Below are positions 11,630 to 22,905 of a DNA stretch of 64,000 nt, piece by piece. Position numbers and translations under genes: made by a program. This stretch comes from Epiperipatus broadwayi. Lineage: Eukaryota; Onychophora; Udeonychophora; Euonychophora; Peripatidae. The stretch lies in assembly GCA_028023455.1 (NCBI GenBank), contig JAQFVV010006470.1, positions 248,001 through 312,000 of the forward strand, read 5' to 3'. Within the stretch, counting starts at the first letter, position 1, and every line of letters starts with the position of its first letter. The notes under the pieces were generated by a model that was not told the DNA's origin, searched no databases, and was given only the letters and a program-made list of their open reading frames with translations.

Positions 11630-12860
11630 TTACCCATAATCTGCTCTATCCCATTTCCACAACATAATTTTTGTCAACTCTATAACCTTTATATCTAAAT
11701 CCCCCTTATCTTTTCCCAAACCTAGCATAAAAACCAATAATTCACTTTCTGTATAATCACTCTTTTCATATTTATTTTTCCACAACTTCATTATATGTAC
11801 CCTTTCTGTTTTCAAACATTTACATTCAATTAACAAATGCCTAATATTTTCAATTCCTTCCTTACATAATTTACAAAATAAATCACCCATATTTTTCCAT
11901 TTACATGTATATTCTTTTGTAGCTAAAGATCCTGTTCGAGCTTTAAACAATAAACTACTTTCCTTACTATTATCATATATTAACTCACACCTAATATTCT
12001 GTTTATTTCTATATATATTTAAACTCTTTTTACTCTCCATACTATTTCTCCATCTCTCTAACTCCCTAGTCTTTATTAATAAATCTATTCTTTTATCCCA
12101 TTCCTTACTACTATAACACTCAATAATCCTCTTAACACAATCATCCCATCTTTTGTACAAATATACTGATATAAATTCTTTATCCAAATCTTTTGCATAG
12201 CGCATTACCTTTCTCACCCATCTTGTTACCTGCCCTTTACTCATAACCCAATTAAATACTATTTTCGCTATTCTTTTATTATCCATAAACTGCAATCTAC
12301 CAAACATTTTCATTTTACTTTTTGCATCTCTCATATGAAAACTTGACCATCCCATTTCTCCTTGAATTGCCTCCCTTGCTGTCCATACTTCTGCATCCAA
12401 TGCATGTCTTCCTACTTCCCTTTGAGTTTTTTCTAAATAATCTAATATCTTTTTACTAACATATAATGCATCATTACCATATGTTAACCCTGCTACTGCA
12501 ACTCCTTTCCATATAATTCTAGCTACATCATATTTATTATATGAAAATACTGTTAATTTCTTTATCAATCCCTTTCTTTTCTTTGCTTCATTTATCAATT
12601 TTTTCTCCCATTCATCCAAATAATTTTTCTGATTACTTAAAATAATTCCCAAATAACTATATCTATTCACCACACTTAACTTAATATCTCCCAATAAAAA
12701 TTCTACATCTTCTCTTTCCTCAGTATTAACCATCATTATATTTGATTTTTCTTCACTAAATTTAATCCCCATCTCTTTACCCACCCTTGCACATGTCCTC
12801 AACATAACTTCCATATCTTCTCTTTTTTCTGCACACAAAAATATATCATCTGCAAAAAAA
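11630..12860 (-). pseudogene. LINE reverse transcriptase, C-terminal part with zf-RVT motif
   Basis: Continuation in the shifted frame: FADD (about 12850) then FLCAEKREDMEVML, GIKFSEEKSNIMM, YSYLGIILSN (RT thumb) and, near the end, CKLCKEGIENIRHLLIEC, a CX2C-X8-H-X4-C pattern typical of the zf-RVT region after LINE reverse transcriptases. It is open for 402 codons to the stop at 11630. It follows the upstream part with only the homopolymer frameshift between them, so the two were one protein. Confidence 0.85.
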
Positions 12861-13960
12861 AAGACCTGACAAAATATATACTCCCTTACTACCTATTAAC
12901 GGTATCTCTATCCCTCTTCCTAATCTTTCTATTGCTCTTTCCATTTCACTCAAATACAACACAAACAAAATAGGTGACATAGGGCATCCTTGCCTTAGTC
13001 CCACACCATTTTTAACTTTAATTGATTCTATATTCTCTAATTGATATATATAATAATTATTTTCATATAATTTCTTAATAATATCTATTAAAGCTTCATC
13101 CATTCCCAAATTTGCTAAACTTATCCATAATCTATTTCTATTTACTCTATCATATGCCTTCTCTATATCTATAAAACTCATATATAACTGTTTATCTGCA
13201 TTCCTACTCATATCCATAAGTTGTGTAACTACAAATAAACTATCTCCTATACGCCTATCTAATCTAAAACCTCCTTGCATTTCACCCACTACATTATTCC
13301 CTTCCATCCATTTTACAACTTTACTAGCCACCATATACGAGAAAACTTTATATAAAACTGATGTTACCACTATCGGTCTATAATTATTCAACTTTCTATG
13401 ATCCTTACCCTTTCCTTTAAATAATAACCTTACTCTTGTATTACTCCAACTACTTGGGAAAACTCTATTCTGTGCCATTTTATTAAAACAGGATAATAAC
13501 TTTACTTTTGCCCTATATCCTAAATTCATTACCATCTCTGCTGCCCATCCATCTAAACCTCTTGCCTTCCCACTTTTCAATTTCTTCTCTACCTCATTTA
13601 GTTCATTTTCTGAAAAACTAATATTCCCATTACTATATTCTTTCATATTTTCTAATATTCTATCATTCACATTTAACATCTTTTCTATATTCATTACATA
13701 ACTATTTAAGATTCTCTCTAAATCTTCTCTAGAACTACACTCAGTTCCCTCATCATCTAGTAATACTAACTCTCTCTCCCCTACATTTCTCCTTTTAATA
13801 TAATTCCAAAATTTTTTACTTCCATCTCTTCCACTTTTATTAATATCCTCCAACAATTTACTATTCAATTTCATTCTCTCTCTATAAATATCTATTTTAG
13901 CCAACTTCTTCTTTTCTAAGTATTTTAAATAATAACTGAACTGCCCTCTAGCTGCCAAGT
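12846..13960 (-). pseudogene. LINE reverse transcriptase, N-terminal part to motif B
   Basis: The frame is open from a stop just upstream; its first usable codon is TTG, so the start is not native. Blocks in order: SKKFWNYIKRR, KSGKARGLDGW, LNNYRPIVVTSVLYKVFS (RT 2-3), GGFRLDRRIGDSLFV, the catalytic A block FIDIEKAYDRVNR, and GLRQGCPMSPILFVLYL (B block). The frame then runs into a stop just before the catalytic C block. On the minus strand the sequence GGTC is followed by nine T and GCAGATGAT. With eight T it would read GLFFADD, so a one-base expansion of a homopolymer accounts for the break. The rest of the ORF is clean, which suggests a recent change, or a sequencing slip. Confidence 0.85.
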
Positions 13961-13975
13961 TCGATAACTTTTACA

Positions 13976-14936
13976 ATAAGAGAGTGGACCACCTCTTAAT
14001 GTATTTTAGATCTTTTTATGTACAGCCATTCAGAACAATAACAGCCAGAGTGCCAATTTAAATCAGACTTTGTATCCTTTTGATGTAAATTGATCTTTAA
14101 ATAACTGATATTAAGTCTATAGACTGAAGATCTTTCACTCACTTCTAAAACTCAATAATAAATTAACACATGTTATATACGTAATGATAAATATTTTTCA
14201 ACTAGTTGACCTTTTTGATTCTTCATGGCTTGTTTCCATCCTGTGACTCAGCACTGGGGAAAAGAATAGCGGTAGCATCTTTTTTATGATTTTGGTATCA
14301 GTTTCCTGTATTTGTTCAGGTGGGATAGTTAACTTGTGGAGGTGTGTGGACCATCACGGCTTATTAATGTTGACCGCATCATTGAGTGACCGGCTTACTA
14401 CTGTATTCCAAATATCTGGATCACTGTTTGTTTAGTTTTTGCATTTTGTCCGAACTGAATAATAATAATAATAGTCCCGATTGTATATAACAAAACCAGA
14501 CTATATTACAAAACAGGCTATATCATAAACCCGATTGACTAATAATAGAGAGAGTGACTTTATATACTCTTTTCTCTCCTATTATTTTAATTTCTTATCG
14601 TTAGTTTTTTAATTTAGAACTTAACTTGGAATGTCTTTTAATTAATTTTCCATTTCTGGTTATCTTAATTCGTTGCTCACATTCATCTAAACATTTTGGA
14701 TAAGATAGTTTACAGTTTTTTTTTACAAACAAATTTTTACAGACTAATTTTATTCTAAATTTTACATATTTATTTAATTTTTTTTTAAAAAGAGAGAACA
14801 TTTTTAACCTTTTTTAAGTTCTATTATATACACCCCCCTATCCTACTATGAAGTTTTATTTTAAGAAAAAAACTATGAAGCAGTATTTTTTATTTTTTAA
14901 TTTTTTGTTTAAGCCACTTAAAATTTACCCTTTTTA
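13976..14936. other. Non-coding DNA, no gene recognised
   Basis: A moderately GC-richer segment at about 14210-14450 was not matched to any family by eye. The rest is AT-rich with poly-T. Short frames here look like chance. Confidence 0.6.
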
Positions 14937-15757
14937 TTTTTATGGAGGATTTGTAAAATAAAATTTTGGTTCCATACCCTCTGACTTACCTTGAAAAGAA
15001 AACAAAATCATTAATTTATTCTACTGATCTAGATTTAGAACCAAAGATCCAGATTATTCCCAGGGAAGAATCTTGTTTTTATCCAAAATTAAATGATTTG
15101 CCAAAGGTTCATAAGCCAGATATTCTTATTGAGACCGATTGTAAGTGCAGTTGGTCCACGAACACAGGCACTAGCTCATTTTTTTTACTTTTGTTTTACA
15201 GCCGCATTTAACAGAAATGTCATCGTATGTTAAAGATGCCAATCATTTTCTTGAACTTATCCGGGATATTAAATTGACTAAGAATGATATTTTGGTAAGT
15301 TTTGATATTGTTTCACTTTTTACTAGAGGACCTGTAAATGAAGCTATTCAAGTTTTAAAAAAATATTCCAATTACCTAATTTTGCTGTGGTTTTGATTGA
15401 ACACTGCTTATCTAATACATATTTTGTTTTTGATGGGCAGATGTATAAACAAACATCAGGTCTAGCTATGGGTTCACCAATTTCTCCAGCATTTGCTTCT
15501 ATTTTTATGGAGGATTTGGAAAATAAAATAAAATAAAATTTTAACTTCTGCAGTTAAAAAAAAACCATGTATATGGTTGAGATATGTTGATGATACATTT
15601 GTTGTTTGACCACATGGTAAGCATGCTCTTGATGACTTTTTTAATTTTTTAAACTCTTTACACAACTATATCAGATTTACTATGGAAATAGAAAATAACA
15701 TCAAAATAACTTTTTTAGATGTTTTAATTGAAAGAAGGAAAGATGATAAACTAAGAA
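14937..15757 (+). pseudogene. Decayed PLE reverse transcriptase, 5' half
   Basis: Frames recover PLE blocks in order: LNDLPKVHKPD (about 15090), SSYVKDANHFLEL (15221-15259), the A motif VSFDIVSLFT (about 15297-15326), TSGLAMGSPISPAFASIFME (15451-15510), then WLRYVDDTFVV (about 15575-15607) followed by a stop and PHGKHALDDF, and ITFLDVLIERR. At least two frameshifts and several stops interrupt it. The phrase ATTTTTATGGAGGATTTG occurs both at 14937 and about 15506, so the left edge is joined to a displaced piece of the same element. The element continues at 19678. Confidence 0.85.
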
Positions 15758-15806
15758 CTTATTGATAATGAAGTATTTGTGGAGTGTGGTAAACAATTTA
15801 CATTTT

Positions 15807-15814
15807 AGTTAATT

Positions 15815-15852
<38 letters not shown>

Positions 15853-15855
15853 AAT

Positions 15856-15862
<7 letters not shown>
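15807..15862. repeat. (TA)n-cored hairpin
   Basis: TAGTTAATTCTTA (15807-15819) and its reverse complement TAAGAATTAACTA (15850-15862) flank a pure TA tract. The mirror copy is absent from the partner arm near 17955, so it arose after the foldback formed. Confidence 0.85.

Positions 15863-15908
<46 letters not shown>
15859..15908. repeat. (TA)n microsatellite
   Basis: About 24 TA units inside the left foldback arm. Confidence 0.95.
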
Positions 15909-15910
<2 letters not shown>

Positions 15911-16009
15911 CTCATTCAGTAGTGGACTAAGGTTTGTGAAGACTTTCTATCGAAGTCAAGCAACTGATTATTTTAATCAGGAATTCATTTATTAATTTTG
16001 TTAGTGATA

Positions 16010-16426
<417 letters not shown>

Positions 16427-17543
16427 GTCGAAGGCATTATGTATTTATAGCTACAACCATTCATTTATATTAGTATTTTGCTTTGCTACTTACTCACCAG
16501 GACCTCCGCAAATTTAACTTTGACCAGTCCGGTCTTCCACACTCCCTCAAAGTAGACATAGTTCATACTCGGAAAAAAAAAACGCAGCCTCTGTGCCGGT
16601 CAAAATCGTGTATTCATTCAACAAGACCAATAATCCAAGCAAAAGTACCTTGAATCCAACTTTGCACAAGATACATATGTCAGGTAATGCCTCTCTGACT
16701 AATGGATAAGATTTGTGATGACACTAGCAGTGCTTGGTTTTATTCCGTCCCAGCTGGAGGTCATGGTTCACATAGAGACTCAAAATAATAATGGGTTTAT
16801 ATGAAAAATCAACGATTTAATGGATTCTGACGATTGAAGAACAGTACAGATATGATCCGATTGATTACTAATGGTTTGAACCGTAATAATGATAATTCTT
16901 TATGGCAACATTACAAAGAAGTGAATTTAAATCAAATAAATATTTAAATAAATAGAGTAATTAACCTTAGAGATTGGGAGTGATGACAAAGTAAGCTTAT
17001 TTAAAATAACAATACTATAGGAATTTATTAAGGAATTTAATACCAAAATAAGTAGACTTTGTTTATACAACTTGGTTATTTTCTTTAATTTGTTTTGATG
17101 TGGCTTTGACAAACAATGTAAAAGTTTTTTAATTGGCCGGCCAAAAACCAATCAGCAATAAAATAAGATATTACAAATAAATCTGTTATATATATATATA
17201 TTACAAAATATGAAAGATGGACATTTAAAACACTATTACATTTAAAATAATTTGTATATAATGAGTGTGGGAAGCAAAATAGTTCTTAAATAAATAATTG
17301 ACAATTATACAGTCAGATTTAATTAATTATGAAATTTGTTTTGTGAAGGATGTGCCACCATGGCAGAGAGCCTTTCAGGTTTGCTAAATAAAGATATAAA
17401 ATGATAAAGAAGGCAGTATGCTATTATAGATTACAACAGAATAAATGAGGTCTGTTATGAACCTCTGGGTAGCTTTACTAAAGACAATTTCCTAGTAAAT
17501 ACAACTAGATGATGAGAAATGCTAGCCTTCCAGCCAAACATGT

Positions 17544-17617
17544 CTCTAAATAATCATAATAATATTTTGATGTGCATATACTCTAAATAATCATAATAAT
17601 ATTTTGATGTGCATATA
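17544..17617 (+). repeat. Perfect 37-bp tandem duplication
   Basis: Two identical adjacent copies (17544-17580, 17581-17617) starting CTCTAAATAATCATAATAAT. No mismatch is visible, so the duplication is recent. Confidence 0.9.
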
Positions 17618-17908
17618 CATCTTAATGGCAATGCTCAAAAAGATCCCTTGGTATGAACTATGTCAACTTTGAGGGAATGTAAAAGGTTGGACTGGTCAGA
17701 TTCTGAAGGTCCTATGAGGTGATTAGCAAAGCAAAAAAATAATAATAAGTGATTGGTTGTAGCTATAAATACATAATGCCTCAGATATATATATAAATAC
17801 ATAGTGTATCACTAACAAAATTATTAAATGAATTCCTGATTAAAATAATCAGTTCCCTGTCGATAGAAAGTCCCCACAAACATTAGTCCACTAATGAATG
17901 AATCATAA

Positions 17909-17947
<39 letters not shown>

Positions 17948-18016
17948 AAAGAATTAACTAAAATATAAATTGTTTTCCACACTTCACTAATATTTCATTT
18001 ATTAATAAGTTCTTAA

Positions 18017-19615
18017 AGATTACAAAATAAGACTGTTTTTAATTAATATAGACAGGCATTAAATATCAAACTAATAAATTGTAAATCATAATTTTAATAT
18101 TTTCTGACAAATAAAATATATGTATGAAATATATATACTGATAAAATTCTATGATACATTTTACTTAATTGATTCACTAACATTATTTATTCTTTCAGAA
18201 ATAATTACAGGGCTATTTTAAATTGGAAGTAATAGTAAGATAATTTTAAAATAATTTCAATCATTCAAATAAATTTATATATGATGTACAAAACTAAATG
18301 AGCTTTCTATTAATTAATTTACAGGAAGTAAGTCTCTTGTAATGATTTTTAAGTTAAAAAAAATAACAGGGAAGGATTTAAAGTTAATAGCTCATTGAAT
18401 TTTGTATTTGGCAATTTCAGTAAGTCAAATGATCTAAACACACCGACAAAAATTAATTTAATTTGCCACATCAAAATAATGTAAGATTTTATAAGAATTG
18501 ATATTTTAAATTGAATAAAATTAAAAGACGCATTTTAAACCAAGCCATATAAACATTACACAGATATAAAATATAAATTAATATAGATTTTGAAAACAAG
18601 TAAAATAAAATAAATTTCTTACTGTGAATTGAACGTTACCTCAGAATCAATCAGTTAATACAGGCAGGTAATAGAGTCAGATCATTTCAGACTTTCTCGA
18701 CACAGACAGTCTCTGGCTAGATGTTTAAAGCACTAGAAAGGCATGGATGAGCTGGTGGAACAGACCTCTGAGAAGCAAACGACTGATCTTTTCACCCCGT
18801 CATTTCTTTAGGCATGATATATATATATATATATCAATAACTTCTCTTCAGTAAACTCAATAATAATCAATCCTTATCAAAGATCCACTATTTATGTGAT
18901 TTGGTTTTATCTAAAGGATTAAATCTACACTGACCTCCACCAATTGTAATCACTCTAAGCAATTCTGTGAGGTTGGTGCCTGCTTTGGAGGGAAAATCTC
19001 TAACTCTGCATGAACATGCCCCAAGGGTTGATTTGCTAATTAAAAAAAACAACAACAATAAGCATATTAAGTTTATCAGTCATTGTACTAACAAAATCTA
19101 TTTAATTAAGGTTTAGATTAACAAAAATGTAGATTTTATTCAGAAAAATTTTAGGAATTTGGTACAATGACTTTCAAACATATTTGACATAAACTTAAGT
19201 AGAAATTTACAAAATATTTCTTAAAATATTACATTGTTTAAATAATTGATTCTCAAGTGTACATTGATTAAAAGATAAATATAAAATGTTACCCACTAAT
19301 TAATTGAAGAAAATGAACTTTAATAAAGAATTTGAAATATTTGTAACATTTTATAGATATCTAGGATTCAACTCAATTTAAGAAAATAAACACAATATAC
19401 ATTTTTACGAATATAAAATAAATAAACTAATATAAAAAGATTAGTTTTAATTATAAAATAAGATTAATAAAATATAAAAGATTATAATATTGATTAAAAT
19501 ATACTACCACCTATTATGAGATGGGTGTCAGGTAATAAAAATTGGGTTCAAACCCAGACTAGTGCTGATGACATTGGCACTAGGTGAAGCAGGAATATGT
19601 ACTATATTTCCAGCT
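18017..19615. other. Part of the insertion splitting the PLE; no gene seen
   Basis: AT-rich, no recognisable protein. GC-richer patches lie near 18640-18800 and 18930-19040. A B-box-like GGTTCAAACCC with adjoining inverted bases occurs near 19552-19566, but no matching A box at tRNA spacing is evident. The whole 15757-19677 block is inserted sequence, because PLE coding resumes at 19678. Confidence 0.55.
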
Positions 19616-19617
19616 TC

Positions 19618-19675
<58 letters not shown>
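19618..19675. repeat. (TA)n microsatellite
   Basis: About 28 TA units at the right boundary of the insertion in the PLE. Confidence 0.97.
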
Positions 19676-19677
<2 letters not shown>

Positions 19678-19679
<2 letters not shown>

Positions 19680-20460
19680 AACACACACTGGGAGGTATTT
19701 AATTTTTCTTCTCATCTTGCACAACTGTTTTTAGTGGATTGTTGGATAGAACTAAGAGACTTTCAGATGATAGCCATTTTTTCCAGGATATTTCTGCTAT
19801 TAAAAAATGCTTCTTAATAATGGGTTTAATTACAGCATTATTAATAGGGCTTATACATATAAAAAAGATTTTGAAACATCAAAAATTAAACACTTTTGCC
19901 ATATATAAAAGCAGTAACTGATAAAATTGGTAACATTTTAAAGAATAATAATATTCACACAGTTTACACTACTTTAAAAAAAAATAATGAAATATTTCCA
20001 CTTCCTAAATACAATTTTTTTTTGGAGTGTCAAGGTGTATATGAAATTACATGTATATTGTACAGATTAATCATAGAATAAATATTAGAAAGGAAGAACA
20101 CATTTTGGCAGTCAGAGAAAAATCCAATTCATCAGCTATTTATTATCACATAAAATTAACTAATCATGATATCAATTTTTATAAAACAAATATTCTAGCA
20201 AAATTGAACAATATGGCCAGAAATTGTTAAATGAATCTATAGAGATTTTTAAAAGGCCCAAGAGCATAAATGAAAGGTGTGAATTAAAGAAGATTAACAC
20301 AATTTGGAAGAAGCTATTGGAAGACAAAAAAAAATTAAATTTCTCAACCAATAGAATTTAATTATGAGGAGAAACAAAATATAAAAATGATTTTAAATCT
20401 TACACATTCCTAAGAGGAAGGTACTTGTTATTGAGCCTAAACGTCAGATATTTAGCTATT
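19678..20460 (+). pseudogene. Decayed PLE, C-terminal half with GIY-YIG remnant
   Basis: Coding resumes with KPTHTGRYL, then LDRTKRLSDDSHFFQDISAI (from 19745), AVTDKIGNILKNNNIHTVYT (about 19908-19967), ECQGVYEITC (start of the GIY-YIG domain), HILAVREKSNSSAIYYHIKL, HDINFYKTNILAKLNN and SIEIFKRPKSINERCELKK, which is the usual order of a PLE C terminus. The YIG box itself is lost and several stops and frameshifts are present. Together with 14937-15757 it forms one old element cut by a later insertion. Confidence 0.8.
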
Positions 20461-20488
20461 TTACAACATGGAATATCCGAAAAAATAA

Positions 20489-21004
<516 letters not shown>

Positions 21005-21350
21005 AATATATGTGTAACCATCACTTAGAAGCGCTTTCAACTAACTTGTAGCTTTGTGAACAATCACTTTTAAAATGTCAGCTTTCTCATAATTCCATGA
21101 TGTCACTTTTCCCATAATTCTGTGAACTTAACGTTTGCTGTTTGCCTATTAATTAAATCTTGCTTATATTTATATTTTAACATAGCCTCTTTAATTTTCC
21201 TTTTATTATTATTTCTTTCAGTTTCCAATATTTTTATGTTGTTATACTTAAAATCGAAACCATATATACATGATTTATTATAGTCATAAAAGACAGAAGC
21301 TGATAAAGTATCATTATTTTTAATTTTTTGTTTTGTATTTTGAATCCTTT
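21005..21350 (-). pseudogene. PLE 3' end, same lineage as 8400-8600
   Basis: The reverse complement matches 8400-8600: the run encoding the end of the PLE protein (ACTGAAAGAAATAATAATAA, then AAAGAGGCTATGTTAA-like sequence and the ATATAAGCAAGA block) is present, followed by the downstream region. It is a second copy of that PLE lineage, with the coding part in minus orientation. Confidence 0.65.
21022..21052 (-). ncRNA. Degenerate hammerhead-like motif of a PLE
   Basis: On the minus strand: CTACAAGTTAG (stem II), TTGAAA, then AGCGCT (a self-pairing stem III without loop), T, then CTAAGTG. The order and the loop-free stem III match hammerheads of the Schistosoma/PLE type. The CUGAUGA box upstream is not intact, so it is probably dead. 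Confidence 0.35.
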
Positions 21351-21365
21351 TAAATAATAAGAAGT

Positions 21366-21495
21366 GCTACAAATTAGTTGAAAGCCTTCTAAGTGACGGT
21401 TATACATATATCTTTTATAAACTTTTAAGTACTGTATTTTCAAATATTTATTTATAAATTTACGTATATTATTTTGAAGAAATACAGACATCAAT
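21366..21495 (+). repeat. Inverted PLE terminal segment
   Basis: 21366-21394 is the mirror of 21022-21052, and 21366-21495 continues in plus orientation exactly like 8585-8695 (TACTGTATTTT, then TTTATTTATAAATTTACGTA). The PLE end is therefore present as an inverted pair around a coding remnant. Confidence 0.65.
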
Positions 21496-22524
21496 TTGTA
21501 ATATGTATATATAAATTGAGTGTGTCAGCATAAAAAGTTTGACGCTAACAAAGTAAATTGTTATAATATATAGTTTTAAATGACATGCCTGTTTATGGAA
21601 GTTCTTTTTTTAATAATTATTATATCATACTTTTATGTGTTAAGACAATAATGTTTTTGTAAACACTTCAACATTTTACTAGATGGATGGGAGATTCATA
21701 ATCGTATAAAATTAAATATTTTTGGATATGAGAAATAAAAACAAAAAAATGAAGAGAATTCATAAATATATATAATAAAATAATATTTCATTAAAATATT
21801 GAGAATGATGACAACTGAAAACTTTTTCTCCAAAGTTAAGATCTAAATAAAATATTTTTTTTTAATATAAAAAATGCTTTGCGCAGATCACATATTTTAC
21901 AACAAAATATAAATATTACAAACTTATCACATCCAATCAGTTGAGAAAGAAAAACGTTTTACTGATTTTATGATCTTGCAATTTTACTTTTTTAATGTCT
22001 TAATTAATATGCAGCTAGTGTGACAATATTTTTTTTTCTTATAATAAATTAGATAAAATAATAATCTTATTTACAGATAATTTAGAAGCAGTATTTATTT
22101 CTTTGTGATATACGTTTATCTTTAGCATTGTTCAAAATAGCAGCACAGATTTATCTGTGCTGTGCTGCACCTAAAAATATAAGTTCATTTTTCTTCTTAT
22201 AACGCTACCAAAGTATTAAACTGTCTTACATTCTCAAGTTATTAACTATAACATGTTTAAAGTTGATAAGAGTTTTTCTTTCATTACTTTCTGACAAAAA
22301 CTTCAGTTTTTTAAATATTGATCATTAAAACATAGACATTATATGTTGCATTCAAAACATCAATTATATTGTGTAAAACGTCGTTTGAACTAGAAGAAAA
22401 TTATTTAACCTATATAAATCTAAAAATAAAAATACCGAAGTTTTTATTTTTCATTTTAATCTTTTTAAGTTAATACATTGTACAAGCTTAAACCTGCATT
22501 TATATATGTAATATATGCGGGGTT
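21496..22524. other. AT-rich DNA without a recognisable gene
   Basis: Only a short palindrome AGCACAGAT/ATCTGTGCT near 22140-22160 stands out. No protein or RNA gene was recognised. Confidence 0.6.
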
Positions 22525-22905
22525 TGAACTCAACTCAGACTTTTACACGAGCCACCACTCTCAGTGTCATCTCATATTGCTGACCCACATGAACACGCCC
22601 ATGTTGAACAGATAATTAATCACCAATATACGTATTTCATGCTAAACCAGCAATCATCAGTTGGTCCAGATTACTATCCTCACACACATATATATATAAT
22701 CAGTACTCAGCTTTATATTAAGATAGCCAATCTTTATATTTAAATGGACAGGCTTCAAACTATTCCAACTCACAACTCTTTAGCCTTCCATTTCATTAAA
22801 AATCTGATGATGGAACGTTCAAAGTCCTTGTTAGTGCCAAGGTTGTCATCCTACTTATGTTGACATATTAGTCATTCTGACCCCTCATGTACAGGAGAGT
22901 GCAGT
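22525..22905 (-). mobile_element. Hammerhead-bearing short element, copy A (retrozyme-like)
   Basis: About 380 bp, non-coding, homologous along its length to the plus-strand segment 44825-45195. Shared blocks on the element strand are CATGAGGGGTCA near the 5' end, TTCCATCATCAGATTTTTAAT, AAGATTGGCTATCTTA, the hammerhead, ATGAGATG and a tail with GTGTAAAAGTCTG. A B-box-like GAGTTCAAACCCC sits at its 3' side in this copy. It has no coding capacity, so if mobile it is mobilised by other enzymes; PLE reverse transcriptase is the natural candidate. Alternatives are a SINE or a PLE terminal fragment. Confidence 0.65.
22614..22676 (-). ncRNA. Type I hammerhead ribozyme, copy A
   Basis: On the minus strand the parts are: stem I 5' strand TAATC, bulge TGG, ACCAA; core CTGATGA; stem II TGCT, loop GGTTT, AGCA; core GAAA; stem III ATAC directly followed by GTAT (four pairs, no loop, counting the A of GAAA as its first base); then A, the predicted cleavage site between 22627 and 22626; and stem I 3' strand TTGGT then GATTA. 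Both halves of stem I pair completely (ACCAA/TTGGT and TAATC/GATTA) around the asymmetric bulge expected for loop-loop contacts. One oddity is a U-U mismatch at the base of stem II, where a G-C pair is usual. Confidence 0.85.

Larger units (their letters stand above)
11512..13975 (-). mobile_element. 5'-truncated non-LTR (LINE) retrotransposon
   Basis: Minus-strand LINE that retains the region before the RT, the RT domain and a C-terminal zinc-knuckle region. The upstream apurinic endonuclease is absent, consistent with the usual 5' truncation during target-primed reverse transcription. The 3' end carries a short tandem repeat (ATCAC units, 11512-11536), a tail type seen in several LINE clades. 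The clade was not resolved by eye. Coding is split into two frames by one extra base (see 12846-13960). Confidence 0.85.

Noticed and set aside
19570-19600. CTGATGACATTGGCACTAGG followed by GAAG, hammerhead-like
   Set aside because: The last core base is wrong, and stems I and III are not apparent.
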